A stretch of DNA of 64,000 nt from Mesorhizobium sp. M2A.F.Ca.ET.046.03.2.1 (lineage in GTDB: Bacteria > Pseudomonadota > Alphaproteobacteria > Rhizobiales > Rhizobiaceae). The notes under the pieces are model-generated. The model did no database searches. It was not told where the DNA came from and worked only from the letters and a program-made list of their open reading frames with translations. The position numbers and the translations under genes were made by a program. The stretch covers positions 4,216,001 through 4,280,000 of the forward strand of contig NZ_CP034449.1 of NCBI RefSeq assembly GCF_003952425.1, given 5' to 3'. Of the stretch, positions 45,060-52,806 are shown one piece after another; the stretch's first letter is position 1; every line of letters begins with the position of its first letter.

Positions 45060-46835
45060 TCAACGGACCTTGTAGATCTCGATCGGCTTGCCCGCGGTCG
45101 ACTGGTCCAGTTCAAGCCATGCCGGCAGGTCGCCCCGCAGCAATGCCGCGGCAAGGCCCTTGGGCGCGTCCAAGCCCAGCGATATCTCTTCCGTGTTGCC
45201 TCGACAGATCGCGACCAATGCCACCTGCTCGCGCTGGATGACGGCGCGGGCTGCTTCCGGCGTTCCCATGAAAGCATCGAGCATGGCGAGATTGCCGGCG
45301 ACATTGCGGTGGTAAGGGCCAGCCAGCGCCCGGTGTTCGGTGAACATCAATATCCCCGAGCCGAGATTGGACGAAGCAAGCACCGTCGTCGCCGGCATGA
45401 CGGCCAGATCGAGGAAGTCGGCCGGCTTGCCGCAGGTCAAGGCATGGTCGGGATCGGAATTCACCCGCTGCGGTGCCTTCTGGACCACGGATTGCGCCGC
45501 CACCGCTACCCCGGCCCAGGTCGCATTGAGCGAGACCAGCCACGCCATGACGATGGCGGTGGAGATCCGCCAAGAGGGCGCGGCGCTGGCCCTGAGGCGG
45601 ATTTGCGTGATCCAGGCCGAGAGCGGCAGCACGGCGAAGGCGACGGAAAAGGTCGAGCCGCGCACCTGCCAGAGGCTGACGCCGAAGGCGACGACAAGCA
45701 GGATGGCGGCAAGCATCTCCTCGCGGCGCAGGCGACGGCTTCGCAGCTGAAAGCCGATCAGAAGGATCGCGATGAAGGGCGTCACATAGCGCGCCGCCAT
45801 CAGCTTGGGCTGGTGGATGGCGACGCTCCAGAAGGGCTGCGCTTCGACCACGTCGGCCAGCCAAAAGGTGCGGATGCGCTCGTCCATGCCCGCATAGGGC
45901 GATGCCAGGCATTGCGGGAAGGCCGCTATCACAGTCACCGCGACCACCGCGGCCAGCGCCAGCATCGAAACGAACCGTTCCCGAACCGTCGATGCGGTCA
46001 ATGTCGAGGCGATCGCGAGGCCAAATCCGGAAAGCGCCGCTACGGCGAACTGGAAGGATGAGAAGGCGTCGCATTGGGCGACGCGCCAGTCGGAAGGCCG
46101 GATGGTCGCCACGAAGACCAGCAAGGCGACACCGGCAAATCCAAGGCCGAAGCCTCGCGCGGTGGCGTGCTCCTTATCGTCGAGGATGAACAGGACCGCA
46201 GCGCAGATGCCGAGCGTCGCCACATAGGGAGCGGTTTCCATGCCGACAGCGAGCGTCAGGCCGGCGCAAATGCCCGACAGCAGGGCGGCAGGCCGCCAGA
46301 AGGGCGCTTCCATCAGAAGCCAAAGGCTGGCCGCCGTCAGCAGCAGCTGGACATTGTGGTGATCGATCACGCCGGGGCTGTAGACCATCAGGAAGAAAAG
46401 CGCGGCCGTCGACAGGATGAGCGATGGCATCGCGACGTCGGCGCCGGCGAAGCGCCGCGAGGCGCGCATGAGCACGAATATGGTCAGTCCGTAGAGCGTG
46501 GTCGGCCAGATGATCCGCGCTGCCCGTTCGGCGGTGGCGGCGCCGGCGCCCAGCGCGTCGAAGACCATGACAAGCAATGCGAGCGGCGCGTCCACCAGCC
46601 GGGACCAGTGCATGACGAAACCGCCTGCCGTGCCCATCCTGTATTGATGGAGATCGAACCAGCCCTGCCCGGCGAGCAGGTCGCGGACCTCGACCAGCCG
46701 CAGCATGCTGTCATTGTCCGCGCCATTATTCGCAAGGGTTGGGAAGCCGGAAACCGCGTTGACGGTCAACACCACCAGCGTGGCGCATGCCGCAAGCAGG
46801 AGATGATTTTTCCAACCGGTGCCTTGCACGGTCAT
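45060..46835 (-). CDS. multi-pass membrane protein, GT-C glycosyltransferase-like
   Basis: A 591-residue protein, start ATG at 46835 (MTVQGTGWKNHLL). It has about 11-12 hydrophobic helices and a soluble C-terminal domain of about 150 residues. After the first helix, GADNDSMLRLVEVRDLLAGQ gives a D-N-D motif in the first external loop. In GT-C enzymes (STT3, ArnT, PMT types) this loop holds the catalytic acidic pair. HWSRLVDAPLALLVMVFD follows. The substrate would be a polyprenyl-linked sugar; no lipid-sugar genes lie next to it. The last residues (IEIYKVR) end the C-terminal domain. Family assignment is by architecture, not by strong motif. Confidence 0.6.
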   Translation of the reverse strand: MTVQGTGWKNHLLLAACATLVVLTVNAVSGFPTLANNGADNDSMLRLVEVRDLLAGQGWFDLHQYRMGTAGGFVMHWSRLVDAPLALLVMVFDALGAGAATAERAARIIWPTTLYGLTIFVLMRASRRFAGADVAMPSLILSTAALFFLMVYSPGVIDHHNVQLLLTAASLWLLMEAPFWRPAALLSGICAGLTLAVGMETAPYVATLGICAAVLFILDDKEHATARGFGLGFAGVALLVFVATIRPSDWRVAQCDAFSSFQFAVAALSGFGLAIASTLTASTVRERFVSMLALAAVVAVTVIAAFPQCLASPYAGMDERIRTFWLADVVEAQPFWSVAIHQPKLMAARYVTPFIAILLIGFQLRSRRLRREEMLAAILLVVAFGVSLWQVRGSTFSVAFAVLPLSAWITQIRLRASAAPSWRISTAIVMAWLVSLNATWAGVAVAAQSVVQKAPQRVNSDPDHALTCGKPADFLDLAVMPATTVLASSNLGSGILMFTEHRALAGPYHRNVAGNLAMLDAFMGTPEAARAVIQREQVALVAICRGNTEEISLGLDAPKGLAAALLRGDLPAWLELDQSTAGKPIEIYKVR

Positions 46836-46923
46836 GGTGGTTGCGAAGCCTTGGAGAATTTTCGCGATCCTGCACGATCGGCCGTAACAAAGCGTAAATC
46901 CGCCGCAGCTGTGACGGAAAGCG

Positions 46924-47598
46924 TCAGGGCCGGTTGGTCGCAACCCAGATAACATGGCGGGCGCCGCGCTTGCCGTGGGCGCGCGTGTTGACCTCTTCGA
47001 CCGCGAAGCCTGCCTGCTTCAGCCGCCAGGTGAAGCCGCCGTCCGGTCCCTGCGACCAGACCGCCAGCACGCCGCCTGGCTTCAAGGCGGCGCTAGCGGC
47101 AGCCAGCCCGGCCGCGTCATAGAGCGAGTCATTGCCCTTGTAGACGATGCCCTCGGGACCATTGTCGACGTCGAGCAGGATGGCGTCCCAAGCGGCTTTC
47201 CGCACCCTTATCAGCTGACCGACATCAGCCTCGCGAATGCTGACTCGAGGATCCTCGAGGCAGCCGCCGAAGATCGTCGACATCGGCCCACGCGCCCAGC
47301 CAACGACCGCGGGGACAAGCTCGGCGACAGTGACGGCGGCATCGCCATCGAGCGCGGCGAGAGCGGCGCGCAAGGTGAAGCCCATGCCGAGCCCGCCGAT
47401 GAGGATCTCCGGCCGCTTGCGGCCGGCGATCCGCTCGCAGGAAAGCCTGGCGAGCGCCTCCTCGGAGCCGCTGAGGCGGCTGTTCATCAGCTCGTTGGTG
47501 CCGAGCATGATCGAGAATTCAGTGCCGCGCTGCTTCAGGCGCAGTTCCTGGCCGCCATCGGGCGTGCGGGCGGAATCAAGCTGAACCCAGGGGATCAC
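46924..47598 (-). CDS. spermidine synthase-like methyltransferase-fold protein
   Basis: A 224-residue Rossmann-fold protein. Key parts are QRGTEFSIMLGTNELMNSR (the polyamine synthase-like N-terminal strand region), ILIGGLGMGFTLRAALAAL (the glycine-rich nucleotide site), VTVAELVPAVVGWAR (acidic residue after strand 2), and ILLDVDNGPEGIV (D-x-D-N aspartates). ALKPGGVLAVWSQGPD ends the core. It is shorter than true SpeE (about 285) and lacks clear catalytic lysine/tyrosine positions, so it may aminopropylate or methylate another substrate. It lies 88 nt before the GT-C-like gene on the same strand. Confidence 0.75.
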   Translation of the reverse strand: MIPWVQLDSARTPDGGQELRLKQRGTEFSIMLGTNELMNSRLSGSEEALARLSCERIAGRKRPEILIGGLGMGFTLRAALAALDGDAAVTVAELVPAVVGWARGPMSTIFGGCLEDPRVSIREADVGQLIRVRKAAWDAILLDVDNGPEGIVYKGNDSLYDAAGLAAASAALKPGGVLAVWSQGPDGGFTWRLKQAGFAVEEVNTRAHGKRGARHVIWVATNRP

Positions 47599-47615
47599 GG
47601 CCTGTCTTTTGGCTT

Positions 47616-47664
47616 GAGCATGATCTTTTCCAAAAACCGAGTCCCACTTTTTGGGATCATGCTC
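47616..47664. repeat. rhizobial palindromic repeat overlapping the yhhQ stop
   Basis: GAGCATGATC (47616-47625) and GATCATGCTC (47655-47664) form the outer arms; CCAAAAA and TTTTTGG pair inside, with CCGAGTCCCAC as the loop. Palindromes with GCATGATC ends are widely dispersed in Rhizobiales. The right arm supplies the last codons and TGA of yhhQ (47657-47659), so the element also shapes that protein's C-terminus and may act as terminator. Confidence 0.75.
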
Positions 47665-48343
47665 CGACGGCGACCGCCGGCTGGCTCCAGCGCGCGGCGA
47701 GCAGCCGGTAGGGGATCAGCGCCACGACGGCGATGATGAGCTTGACCGAAAGGTCGCCAAGCGCCCAGGAGACCCAGCGCATCGTCTCGACCGGCAGCAT
47801 GCCCATTAGCGGCGCGGCCTCCAGCGCGAAACTGTCATTGGGGCCGGCAAAGGCGAAGGCGGCGGAAAAGGCGACGCCGAAGAAGACGAGCGTGTCGAAC
47901 ACCGAGCCGACCAGCGTGCCGACGATCGGCGCGCGCCACCAGCTCTGCCGGCGCAGCTGGTTGAAGACGGTGACGTCGAGCAATTGCGCGGTGAGGAAGG
48001 CGGCGCCGGAAGCGGCCGCGATGCGCACCAACCGATCGGCGGCGGTCTCGAACTCGATCAGGCCATGACGGAACAGGAAGGGCGGGACCAGGATCGAGCA
48101 GGTCACCGCAGTCATGAAACCCACGAACACCACCTTGCGCGCCACGGCCGGGCCGTAGCGGCGGTTGGCTAGGTCGGTGACCAGGAAGGAGAAGGGATAG
48201 GTGAAGGCGCCCCAGGTCAGCAGGTCTGCCAGCGACAGGCCGCCGACCTGGCCCTGCATCGGGAACTGCACGAGGATATTCGACGCCACGACGACAAGCG
48301 CCATGGCGGCCACGAAGGGCAGGTATCGCGTCAGGAAATTCAT
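47657..48343 (-). CDS. yhhQ: queuosine precursor transporter (VUT/YhhQ family)
   Basis: A 228-residue, six-helix importer for the queuosine precursors preQ0/preQ1. Family marks: SNILVQFPMQG, TWGAFTYPFSFLVTDLANRRYG (conserved P-F-x-x-T-D-L), then FLTAQLLDVTVFNQLRRQSWWRAP, and VGSVFDTLVFFGVAF. Length is normal. The stop lies within a palindromic repeat. A preQ1-I-like RNA fold directly abuts the ATG, so uptake would be shut off when the precursor is abundant. It follows rpmB on the same strand, 107 nt after its stop. Confidence 0.93.
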   Translation of the reverse strand: MNFLTRYLPFVAAMALVVVASNILVQFPMQGQVGGLSLADLLTWGAFTYPFSFLVTDLANRRYGPAVARKVVFVGFMTAVTCSILVPPFLFRHGLIEFETAADRLVRIAAASGAAFLTAQLLDVTVFNQLRRQSWWRAPIVGTLVGSVFDTLVFFGVAFSAAFAFAGPNDSFALEAAPLMGMLPVETMRWVSWALGDLSVKLIIAVVALIPYRLLAARWSQPAVAVGA

Positions 48344-48370
48344 TTTTTTATCCTGGGTAATGGAACCAGC
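48341..48370 (-). promoter_or_regulatory. probable preQ1-I riboswitch before yhhQ
   Basis: Minus-strand CTGGTTC (from 48369) is followed by CATTACCCAGGATA and then seven A's running into the start codon. The pattern is a CTGG/CCAG stem, a GGTTC...ACCC core, and an A-rich tail that would lie in the stem groove as an H-type pseudoknot: the layout of preQ1-I aptamers. The candidate ribosome site AGGA overlaps the 3' side of the stem and lies 7 nt before the ATG, so ligand binding would hide it. The downstream gene is a queuosine precursor transporter. Matched by eye. Confidence 0.6.
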
Positions 48371-48421
48371 CGAGCGTCAAGGCGACGCTCGCTCATATCC
48401 GAGCACCGGTCTGGCCGGTGC
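48371..48421. terminator. two tandem hairpins between rpmB and the yhhQ riboswitch
   Basis: CGAGCGTC/GACGCTCG (48371-48378, 48384-48391; 5-nt loop) and GCACCGG/CCGGTGC (48403-48409, 48415-48421; 5-nt loop). They follow the rpmB stop by 30 and 60 nt on the minus strand. Neither has a T-run. They may end the rpmB transcript or insulate the downstream aptamer. Confidence 0.4.
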
Positions 48422-48450
48422 CCGAGGCGGTCGTCGTGCCCGAAAGCTAC

Positions 48451-48747
48451 TTAAGCGGCGGACTGCTCGGCAAGCTTCTTGGCGATCTGCTTCTTCAGCA
48501 GACGAGCGCGCTGCGACAATTCCTTGACGTCCGCCTTCACCAGGAAGGCGTCGAGGCCACCGCGATGCTCGACCGAACGCAGCGCGTTGGCCGAAATGCG
48601 CAGCCGAACGTTCTGGTTCAGCGCTTCGGAAATCAGCGTCACATTGACCAGGTTCGGCAGGAAGCGACGCTTGGTCTTGTTGTTGGCGTGGCTCACATTG
48701 TTGCCGGTCTGGACTGCCTTGGCAGTGAGTTCGCAGGTGCGGGACAT
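48451..48747 (-). CDS. rpmB: 50S ribosomal protein L28
   Basis: A 98-residue ribosomal protein, the longer alphaproteobacterial form. [33 protein letters not shown] is the diagnostic N-terminus (broken here at 20 residues: [20 protein letters not shown], then [13 protein letters not shown]). It ends with a lysine-rich helix ([13 protein letters not shown]). It is part of the large subunit. It lies alone, divergent from the DUF3108 gene. Downstream are the tandem hairpins and yhhQ. Confidence 0.98.
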   Translation of the reverse strand: MSRTCELTAKAVQTGNNVSHANNKTKRRFLPNLVNVTLISEALNQNVRLRISANALRSVEHRGGLDAFLVKADVKELSQRARLLKKQIAKKLAEQSAA

Positions 48748-49004
48748 TTGTCTAACCTTCAGTTTCTAAACCTGCCAAACCATTCTGCCCGCGCCAGGCG
48801 GCGCGCGGTCTCAGTCAGGCGGCCTTTGGAAAAGTTGGCGTTCCATAGTGGCATTTCGCCATTGCGTCAAGCTCCGGCACGTCGCCTGCCGTCGGGCGCG
48901 CTCCATATAAAGGCCGGATTTCATACTATAAGCCGTTCGCGAAGGGACACGCCAGGCTGGAGCCGTTGCGTTCTGGCCGAACCGCCAGGGATTCGCCAGC
49001 CGCC

Positions 49005-49796
49005 ATGCTCCGTCCATCTCATGCATTCGCCACCCTTCTTGCCCTTGCCGTGCCGGCAACAAGCTTCGCCGCCCCCTCGCCACAGTCCTTCAAGGGCGAA
49101 TATACGGTGTCCTACCTCGGCCTTTCGATCGCCAGGGCCACCTTTTCCAGCCGCTATGTGGGCGATACCTACGCCATCAACGGCACTGTCTCCGCCGCCG
49201 GGCTCGGCAGGCTGTTCGACGACACGAAAGGCACGATTTCGTCGAAAGGCATCATTTCCGACAAGCGGATGACGCCGCAGGTGTTCAGGGCCGATTATAC
49301 GTCCGGTAAGAAGTCCTCCATGGTCGACATCCGCTTCAGCAACGGGGCGGTCTCCTCCACGCAAGTCGTTCCCGCTCCAGGCAAGCGCGATCCGAAGAGC
49401 TGGGTGCCGATCGGCGACGGAGACCTGAAATCGGTGCTCGATCCGATGGCCGCGACCGTCATCCATGCCGACAGCCTGGACAAGGTCTGCGGACGCACGG
49501 TCAAGTTCTATGATGGCGAGATGCGCGCCGACCTGACACTGACCTATGCCTCCAGGGGCTCGATCGCGGTGCCGGGCTACAAGGGCGACACGGTGACCTG
49601 CAAGATGGGATTCGAGCCGGTGGCGGGCTATCGCAAGGGACGCAAGGCACTGAACTACCTCAAGAACAAGAGCCGCATGCTGGTGACGTTTGCACCGGTC
49701 GGTCAATCCGGCGTATATGCCCCGATCCGCGCCACGGTCGGGACCCAGATCGGTCCGCTGACCATCAGCGCCGGACGGTTCGAAGCGGTAAATTAA
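49005..49796 (+). CDS. exported DUF3108 protein
   Basis: A 263-residue protein, start ATG at 49005 (MLRPSHAFATLLALAVPATS), with a signal peptide cleaved after about residue 22 (FAA-AP). DUF3108 pattern: FKGEYTVSYLGLSIARATFSS, GTVSAAGLGRLFDDTKGTIS, IRFSNGAVSSTQVVP, and FYDGEMRADLTLTY. Predicted beta-rich periplasmic or outer-membrane-associated protein; function is unknown in the family. Its place next to rpmB and downstream of cobST is common in rhizobia. The DMT exporter starts 87 nt later. Confidence 0.88.
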   Translation: MLRPSHAFATLLALAVPATSFAAPSPQSFKGEYTVSYLGLSIARATFSSRYVGDTYAINGTVSAAGLGRLFDDTKGTISSKGIISDKRMTPQVFRADYTSGKKSSMVDIRFSNGAVSSTQVVPAPGKRDPKSWVPIGDGDLKSVLDPMAATVIHADSLDKVCGRTVKFYDGEMRADLTLTYASRGSIAVPGYKGDTVTCKMGFEPVAGYRKGRKALNYLKNKSRMLVTFAPVGQSGVYAPIRATVGTQIGPLTISAGRFEAVN

Positions 49797-49883
49797 CTCA
49801 GTTTTACGCAATTCCGGACGGAAAACCGCAAGGCACTTTTCCTGGAATTGCTAGAGGCGCCGCCGCGCGCCGGCGGGGGAGAT

Positions 49884-50771
49884 ATGGGGCGCGCAACATT
49901 GATCGGGTTTTCGGCGGTCGCCATGTGGGCGCTGTTGGCGCTGCTCACCGACGCCTCGGGGCAGGTGCCGCCATTCCTGCTGTCGGCCATCACCTTCGCC
50001 ATCGGCACCTGCGTCGGGCTGGCGGCCCGGCTAGTGATGCCGGCGCCCGACCGCAGTGAGAAGATCCCGCCACAGGTCTGGGTGATCGGCATAGCTGGCC
50101 TGTTCGGCTACCATTTCTTCTACTTCACGGCGCTGCGCAACGCGCCGGCGGTCGAGGCGAGCCTGATCGCCTATCTGTGGCCGCTGCTGATCGTGCTGGG
50201 TTCCGCGCTGATGCCGGGCGAGCGGCTGGCCTGGAACCATGTCGTCGGCGCGCTGCTCGGCCTTGCCGGTACCTTCCTGATCGTCACCAAGGGCGGCGGG
50301 CTGGCCTTCGATGCGCGCTATGCCTTCGGCTACGCGATGGCCGCCGTCTGCGCGCTGCTGTGGTCGTCCTATTCGCTTCTGTCGCGGCGCTTCCCATCGG
50401 TGCCGACCTCCATCGTCACCTGGTTCTGTTTGGCGACGTCGGTGCTGTCGCTGGTCTGCCATTTTCTGCTTGAGGAGACCGTGCTGCCCGACGGCCCCGG
50501 ACAGTGGCTGGCCGTCATCGGGCTCGGCCTGATGCCGGTTGGCGCGGCCTTCTATGCCTGGGACATCGGCGTCAAGCGCGGCAACATACAGGTCCTGGGC
50601 GCCGCGAGCTATGCCGCGCCGCTGTTGTCGACGCTGGTGCTGATCGCCGCCGGCGTCGCCGAGCCGTCGCTGCGCATCCTCGCGGCCTGCCTGCTCATCA
50701 CCGGGGGTGCTGCGCTGGCCGCGAAGTCTCTGCTGATGCGCAAGCCGGCGGTCAAGGAGGTGAACGCATGA
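49884..50771 (+). CDS. EamA/DMT-family exporter
   Basis: A 295-residue membrane protein with ten helices and two EamA repeats (about 1-140 and 150-290). Start ATG at 49884 with GGGGGAG just upstream. Segments YHFFYFTALRNAPAVEASLIAYLWPLL, which carries the conserved A-x-x-A-x-x-I motif near helix 4, and SRRFPSVPTSIVTWFCLATS match the branch near YddG/RhtA (amino acid or aromatic exporters). Substrate unknown. It overlaps the lysoplasmalogenase-type gene by ATGA. Confidence 0.87.
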   Translation: MGRATLIGFSAVAMWALLALLTDASGQVPPFLLSAITFAIGTCVGLAARLVMPAPDRSEKIPPQVWVIGIAGLFGYHFFYFTALRNAPAVEASLIAYLWPLLIVLGSALMPGERLAWNHVVGALLGLAGTFLIVTKGGGLAFDARYAFGYAMAAVCALLWSSYSLLSRRFPSVPTSIVTWFCLATSVLSLVCHFLLEETVLPDGPGQWLAVIGLGLMPVGAAFYAWDIGVKRGNIQVLGAASYAAPLLSTLVLIAAGVAEPSLRILAACLLITGGAALAAKSLLMRKPAVKEVNA

Positions 50772-51439
50772 TGCCGTTTCCCGGCGGCATCGAGGCCAAC
50801 GCCAACGCGACGCTTCTGTTCTCGTTCGTCGCGGCCGTGATCTACGCCTTTGCGCTCGACATGCCGGCGAAATGGACGCGCACGGCGGCAAAGACGCTTG
50901 CAGTCGCCTTGCTGGCCGTGCTTGCCGTCATGCAGGGCGGTCCGCTGCTGCTCGTCGCAGCGCTGGGCTTGAGCGCCATCGGCGACGCCTTCCTGTCGCG
51001 CGACGGCGAAAAGGCCTTCCTCGGCGGGCTGGCGAGCTTCCTCGCCGGCCATGTCGCCTATGTCGCGCTGTTCTCGCAGGCGGGTGGCGGGCTCCGACTG
51101 TTGAGCGCCGAATCCTGGCGGGGCGCGATCGCGCTCGCCATGGCCGCATTCAGCATCGTCATGCTTGCAGCGCTCTGGCGCCGCGTCGGCCCGCAACTGC
51201 GCATCCCGATCGCCGTCTATGTCGCGGCGATCCTCGCCATGGGCATTTCGGCGCTCACCACCGGCAGCGCATGGGTCATCGCCGGCGCGGTGCTGTTCAT
51301 CGCTTCGGACGGGTTGCTGGCGACCGAGCGCTTCCTGCTCGCGGCGATCTCGCCGCAGCGCCTGTGGATGCGCTACGCGGTCTGGGTGCTTTATTACGCC
51401 GCCCAGCTGGCGATCACGCTGGGGTTTCTGCTGGCCTAG
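50768..51439 (+). CDS. YhhN-type lysoplasmalogenase-like membrane protein
   Basis: A 223-residue, eight-helix protein. The ATG at 50768 overlaps the exporter's stop (ATGA), which decides the start. It shows the YhhN/TMEM86 pattern: ALGLSAIGDAFLSRDGEKAFLGGLASFLAGH (conserved G-D and F-L-x-G-x-x-x-F-x-x-G-H), VIAGAVLFIASDGLLATERF (second conserved D), and VWVLYYAAQLAITLG. Members cleave the vinyl ether of lysoplasmalogens or related ether lipids. In bacteria the natural substrate is unclear. It overlaps the convergent cupin gene by 4 nt. Confidence 0.85.
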   Translation: MMPFPGGIEANANATLLFSFVAAVIYAFALDMPAKWTRTAAKTLAVALLAVLAVMQGGPLLLVAALGLSAIGDAFLSRDGEKAFLGGLASFLAGHVAYVALFSQAGGGLRLLSAESWRGAIALAMAAFSIVMLAALWRRVGPQLRIPIAVYVAAILAMGISALTTGSAWVIAGAVLFIASDGLLATERFLLAAISPQRLWMRYAVWVLYYAAQLAITLGFLLA

Positions 51440-51861
51440 ACCGGCCGCCAGCCGGGCTCAGCCAGCTCGAAAGCGGCGAAATCGAAGCCCGGCGCCACGG
51501 TGCAGCCGACCAGCGTCCATTCACCTAAGCTGCGCGCCGACTGCCACCAGCCGGCCGGTACGACGACCTGCGGCCGCTCGCCCGCGGCAAGGGCCGTGCC
51601 AAGCACCTGCTCGATGACCACGCCTGCGCCCTCCTCATGCATCGACAGCTCCAGCGGCGCGCCGGCATAAAAATGCCAGACCTCGGCCGCGTCCTTCACC
51701 CGATGCCATGCTGAAAGCTGGCCTTGCTCGAGGAGGAAGTAGATCGCGGTGGAATGACCGCGTGGGCCGCCTGCGGCGTCGCGAAACGTCTCGGCAAACC
51801 AGCCGCCCTCGGGATGCGGCTCAAGGCCTAGCGTTGCGATGATCTCGGCGGCGCTGGTCAT
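51436..51861 (-). CDS. cupin protein, DUF985 family
   Basis: A 141-residue single-domain cupin. Characteristic: LGLEPHPEGGWFAETFRD, HSTAIYFLLEQGQLSAWHRV, AAEVWHFYAGAPLEL, and VVPAGWWQSARS. The metal-ligand histidines are in WHRV and WHFY. DUF985 members are sugar-isomerase-like cupins of unknown role. Cytosolic; no signal. Convergent with the YhhN gene, overlapping by 4 nt, and downstream of gloB on the same strand (42-nt gap). Confidence 0.9.
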   Translation of the reverse strand: MTSAAEIIATLGLEPHPEGGWFAETFRDAAGGPRGHSTAIYFLLEQGQLSAWHRVKDAAEVWHFYAGAPLELSMHEEGAGVVIEQVLGTALAAGERPQVVVPAGWWQSARSLGEWTLVGCTVAPGFDFAAFELAEPGWRPV

Positions 51862-51903
51862 TGGCGGTCTTTGGTTCGACGCATGTCGCTTTATGCGGTG
51901 GAG

Positions 51904-52671
51904 TTAGAAATTATCTTTGCGCTTGCGGATCTCGGCAAACACCTCGGCGTCGCCGGCTTTCTCCATGCCGAGATGCTTGCGGATCGCCGGGTCGTGCCAG
52001 CGCAGGAACGGGTTGGTCGACAGTTCCTCGCCGATGGTCGTCGGCAGCGTCGGCTTGTTGTCGGCGCGCAGCGCCTCGATCCTTGCCGCGCGCTGCCTCA
52101 GCAGCGGATTGCCCGGGTCGACCGTCACCGCGAAGCGGGCATTGGCAAGTGTGTATTCGTGGCCGCAATAGATGGCGGTTTCCGCAGGCAGCGCCGCCAG
52201 CTTCTTCAACGATTCATACATCACCGGCGGCTTGCATTCGAACAGGCGGCCGCAACCCAGCGCGAACAAAGTGTCGGCGGTGAAGGCCACTTTCGAGGCC
52301 GGCAGGTGGTAGGAGACATGGCCGGCGGTATGGCCGGGCGTCTCGATGACCTCGATCCGTTCCTCGCCAAGGCGCACGACCGAGCCCTGGCTGACCGTCT
52401 CGTCGATGCCGGGAATCTTTGCCTTCTCGGCTTCCGGGCCAATAATGCGCAGCTTGAAGCGCTCCTTGAGCGCCAGATTGGCCTCGACGTGATCGGCATG
52501 ATGGTGCGTGGTGAGGATCAATGTCGGCGTCCAGCCGGTGCGCTTGATCGCCGCAAGGATCGGCACTTCTTCCGGCGCGTCGATGATCGCCGTCTCGCCG
52601 CTTTTGGGATCGTGGACCAGCACGCCAAAATTGTCCGTGCGGCACATGAACTGCTCGATCTCTACGGCCAT
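51904..52671 (-). CDS. gloB: hydroxyacylglutathione hydrolase (glyoxalase II)
   Basis: A 255-residue metallo-beta-lactamase-fold enzyme that hydrolyses S-lactoylglutathione, the second step of methylglyoxal detoxification. Binuclear metal site T-H-H-H-A-D-H near residue 54, third ligand in ETPGHTAGHVSYHL, and Asp in FTADTLFALGCGRLFEC, followed by the C-terminal HAGH domain with YCGHEYTLANARFA. The start at 52671 (MAVEIEQFMCRTDNF) matches the family; an ATG at 52677 would add two residues. It is divergent from the methyltransferase gene, a standard rhizobial neighbour. Confidence 0.95.
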   Translation of the reverse strand: MAVEIEQFMCRTDNFGVLVHDPKSGETAIIDAPEEVPILAAIKRTGWTPTLILTTHHHADHVEANLALKERFKLRIIGPEAEKAKIPGIDETVSQGSVVRLGEERIEVIETPGHTAGHVSYHLPASKVAFTADTLFALGCGRLFECKPPVMYESLKKLAALPAETAIYCGHEYTLANARFAVTVDPGNPLLRQRAARIEALRADNKPTLPTTIGEELSTNPFLRWHDPAIRKHLGMEKAGDAEVFAEIRKRKDNF

Positions 52672-52731
52672 CGGCATCTTTCTCCATTATCGCCGCAGAC
52701 ATAGGGCGACCGGCCGCCGATGTCATCCGGG

Positions 52732-52785
52732 TTTATCGAACTTGGCGCGTTTATCGAACTTGCGCCTTTGTTGAACTTGGCAGGC
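52732..52785. repeat. three imperfect 18-nt tandem units
   Basis: TTTATCGAACTTGGCGCG, TTTATCGAACTTGCGCCT and TTGTTGAACTTGGCAGGC follow each other in the 135-nt gap between the divergent gloB and methyltransferase genes. They would also be read in frame as part of a longer methyltransferase N-terminus. They may be a regulator binding array or simple slippage repeats. Confidence 0.45.
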
Positions 52786-52806
52786 TTCACGGCTACCGTC
52801 CCGCGC

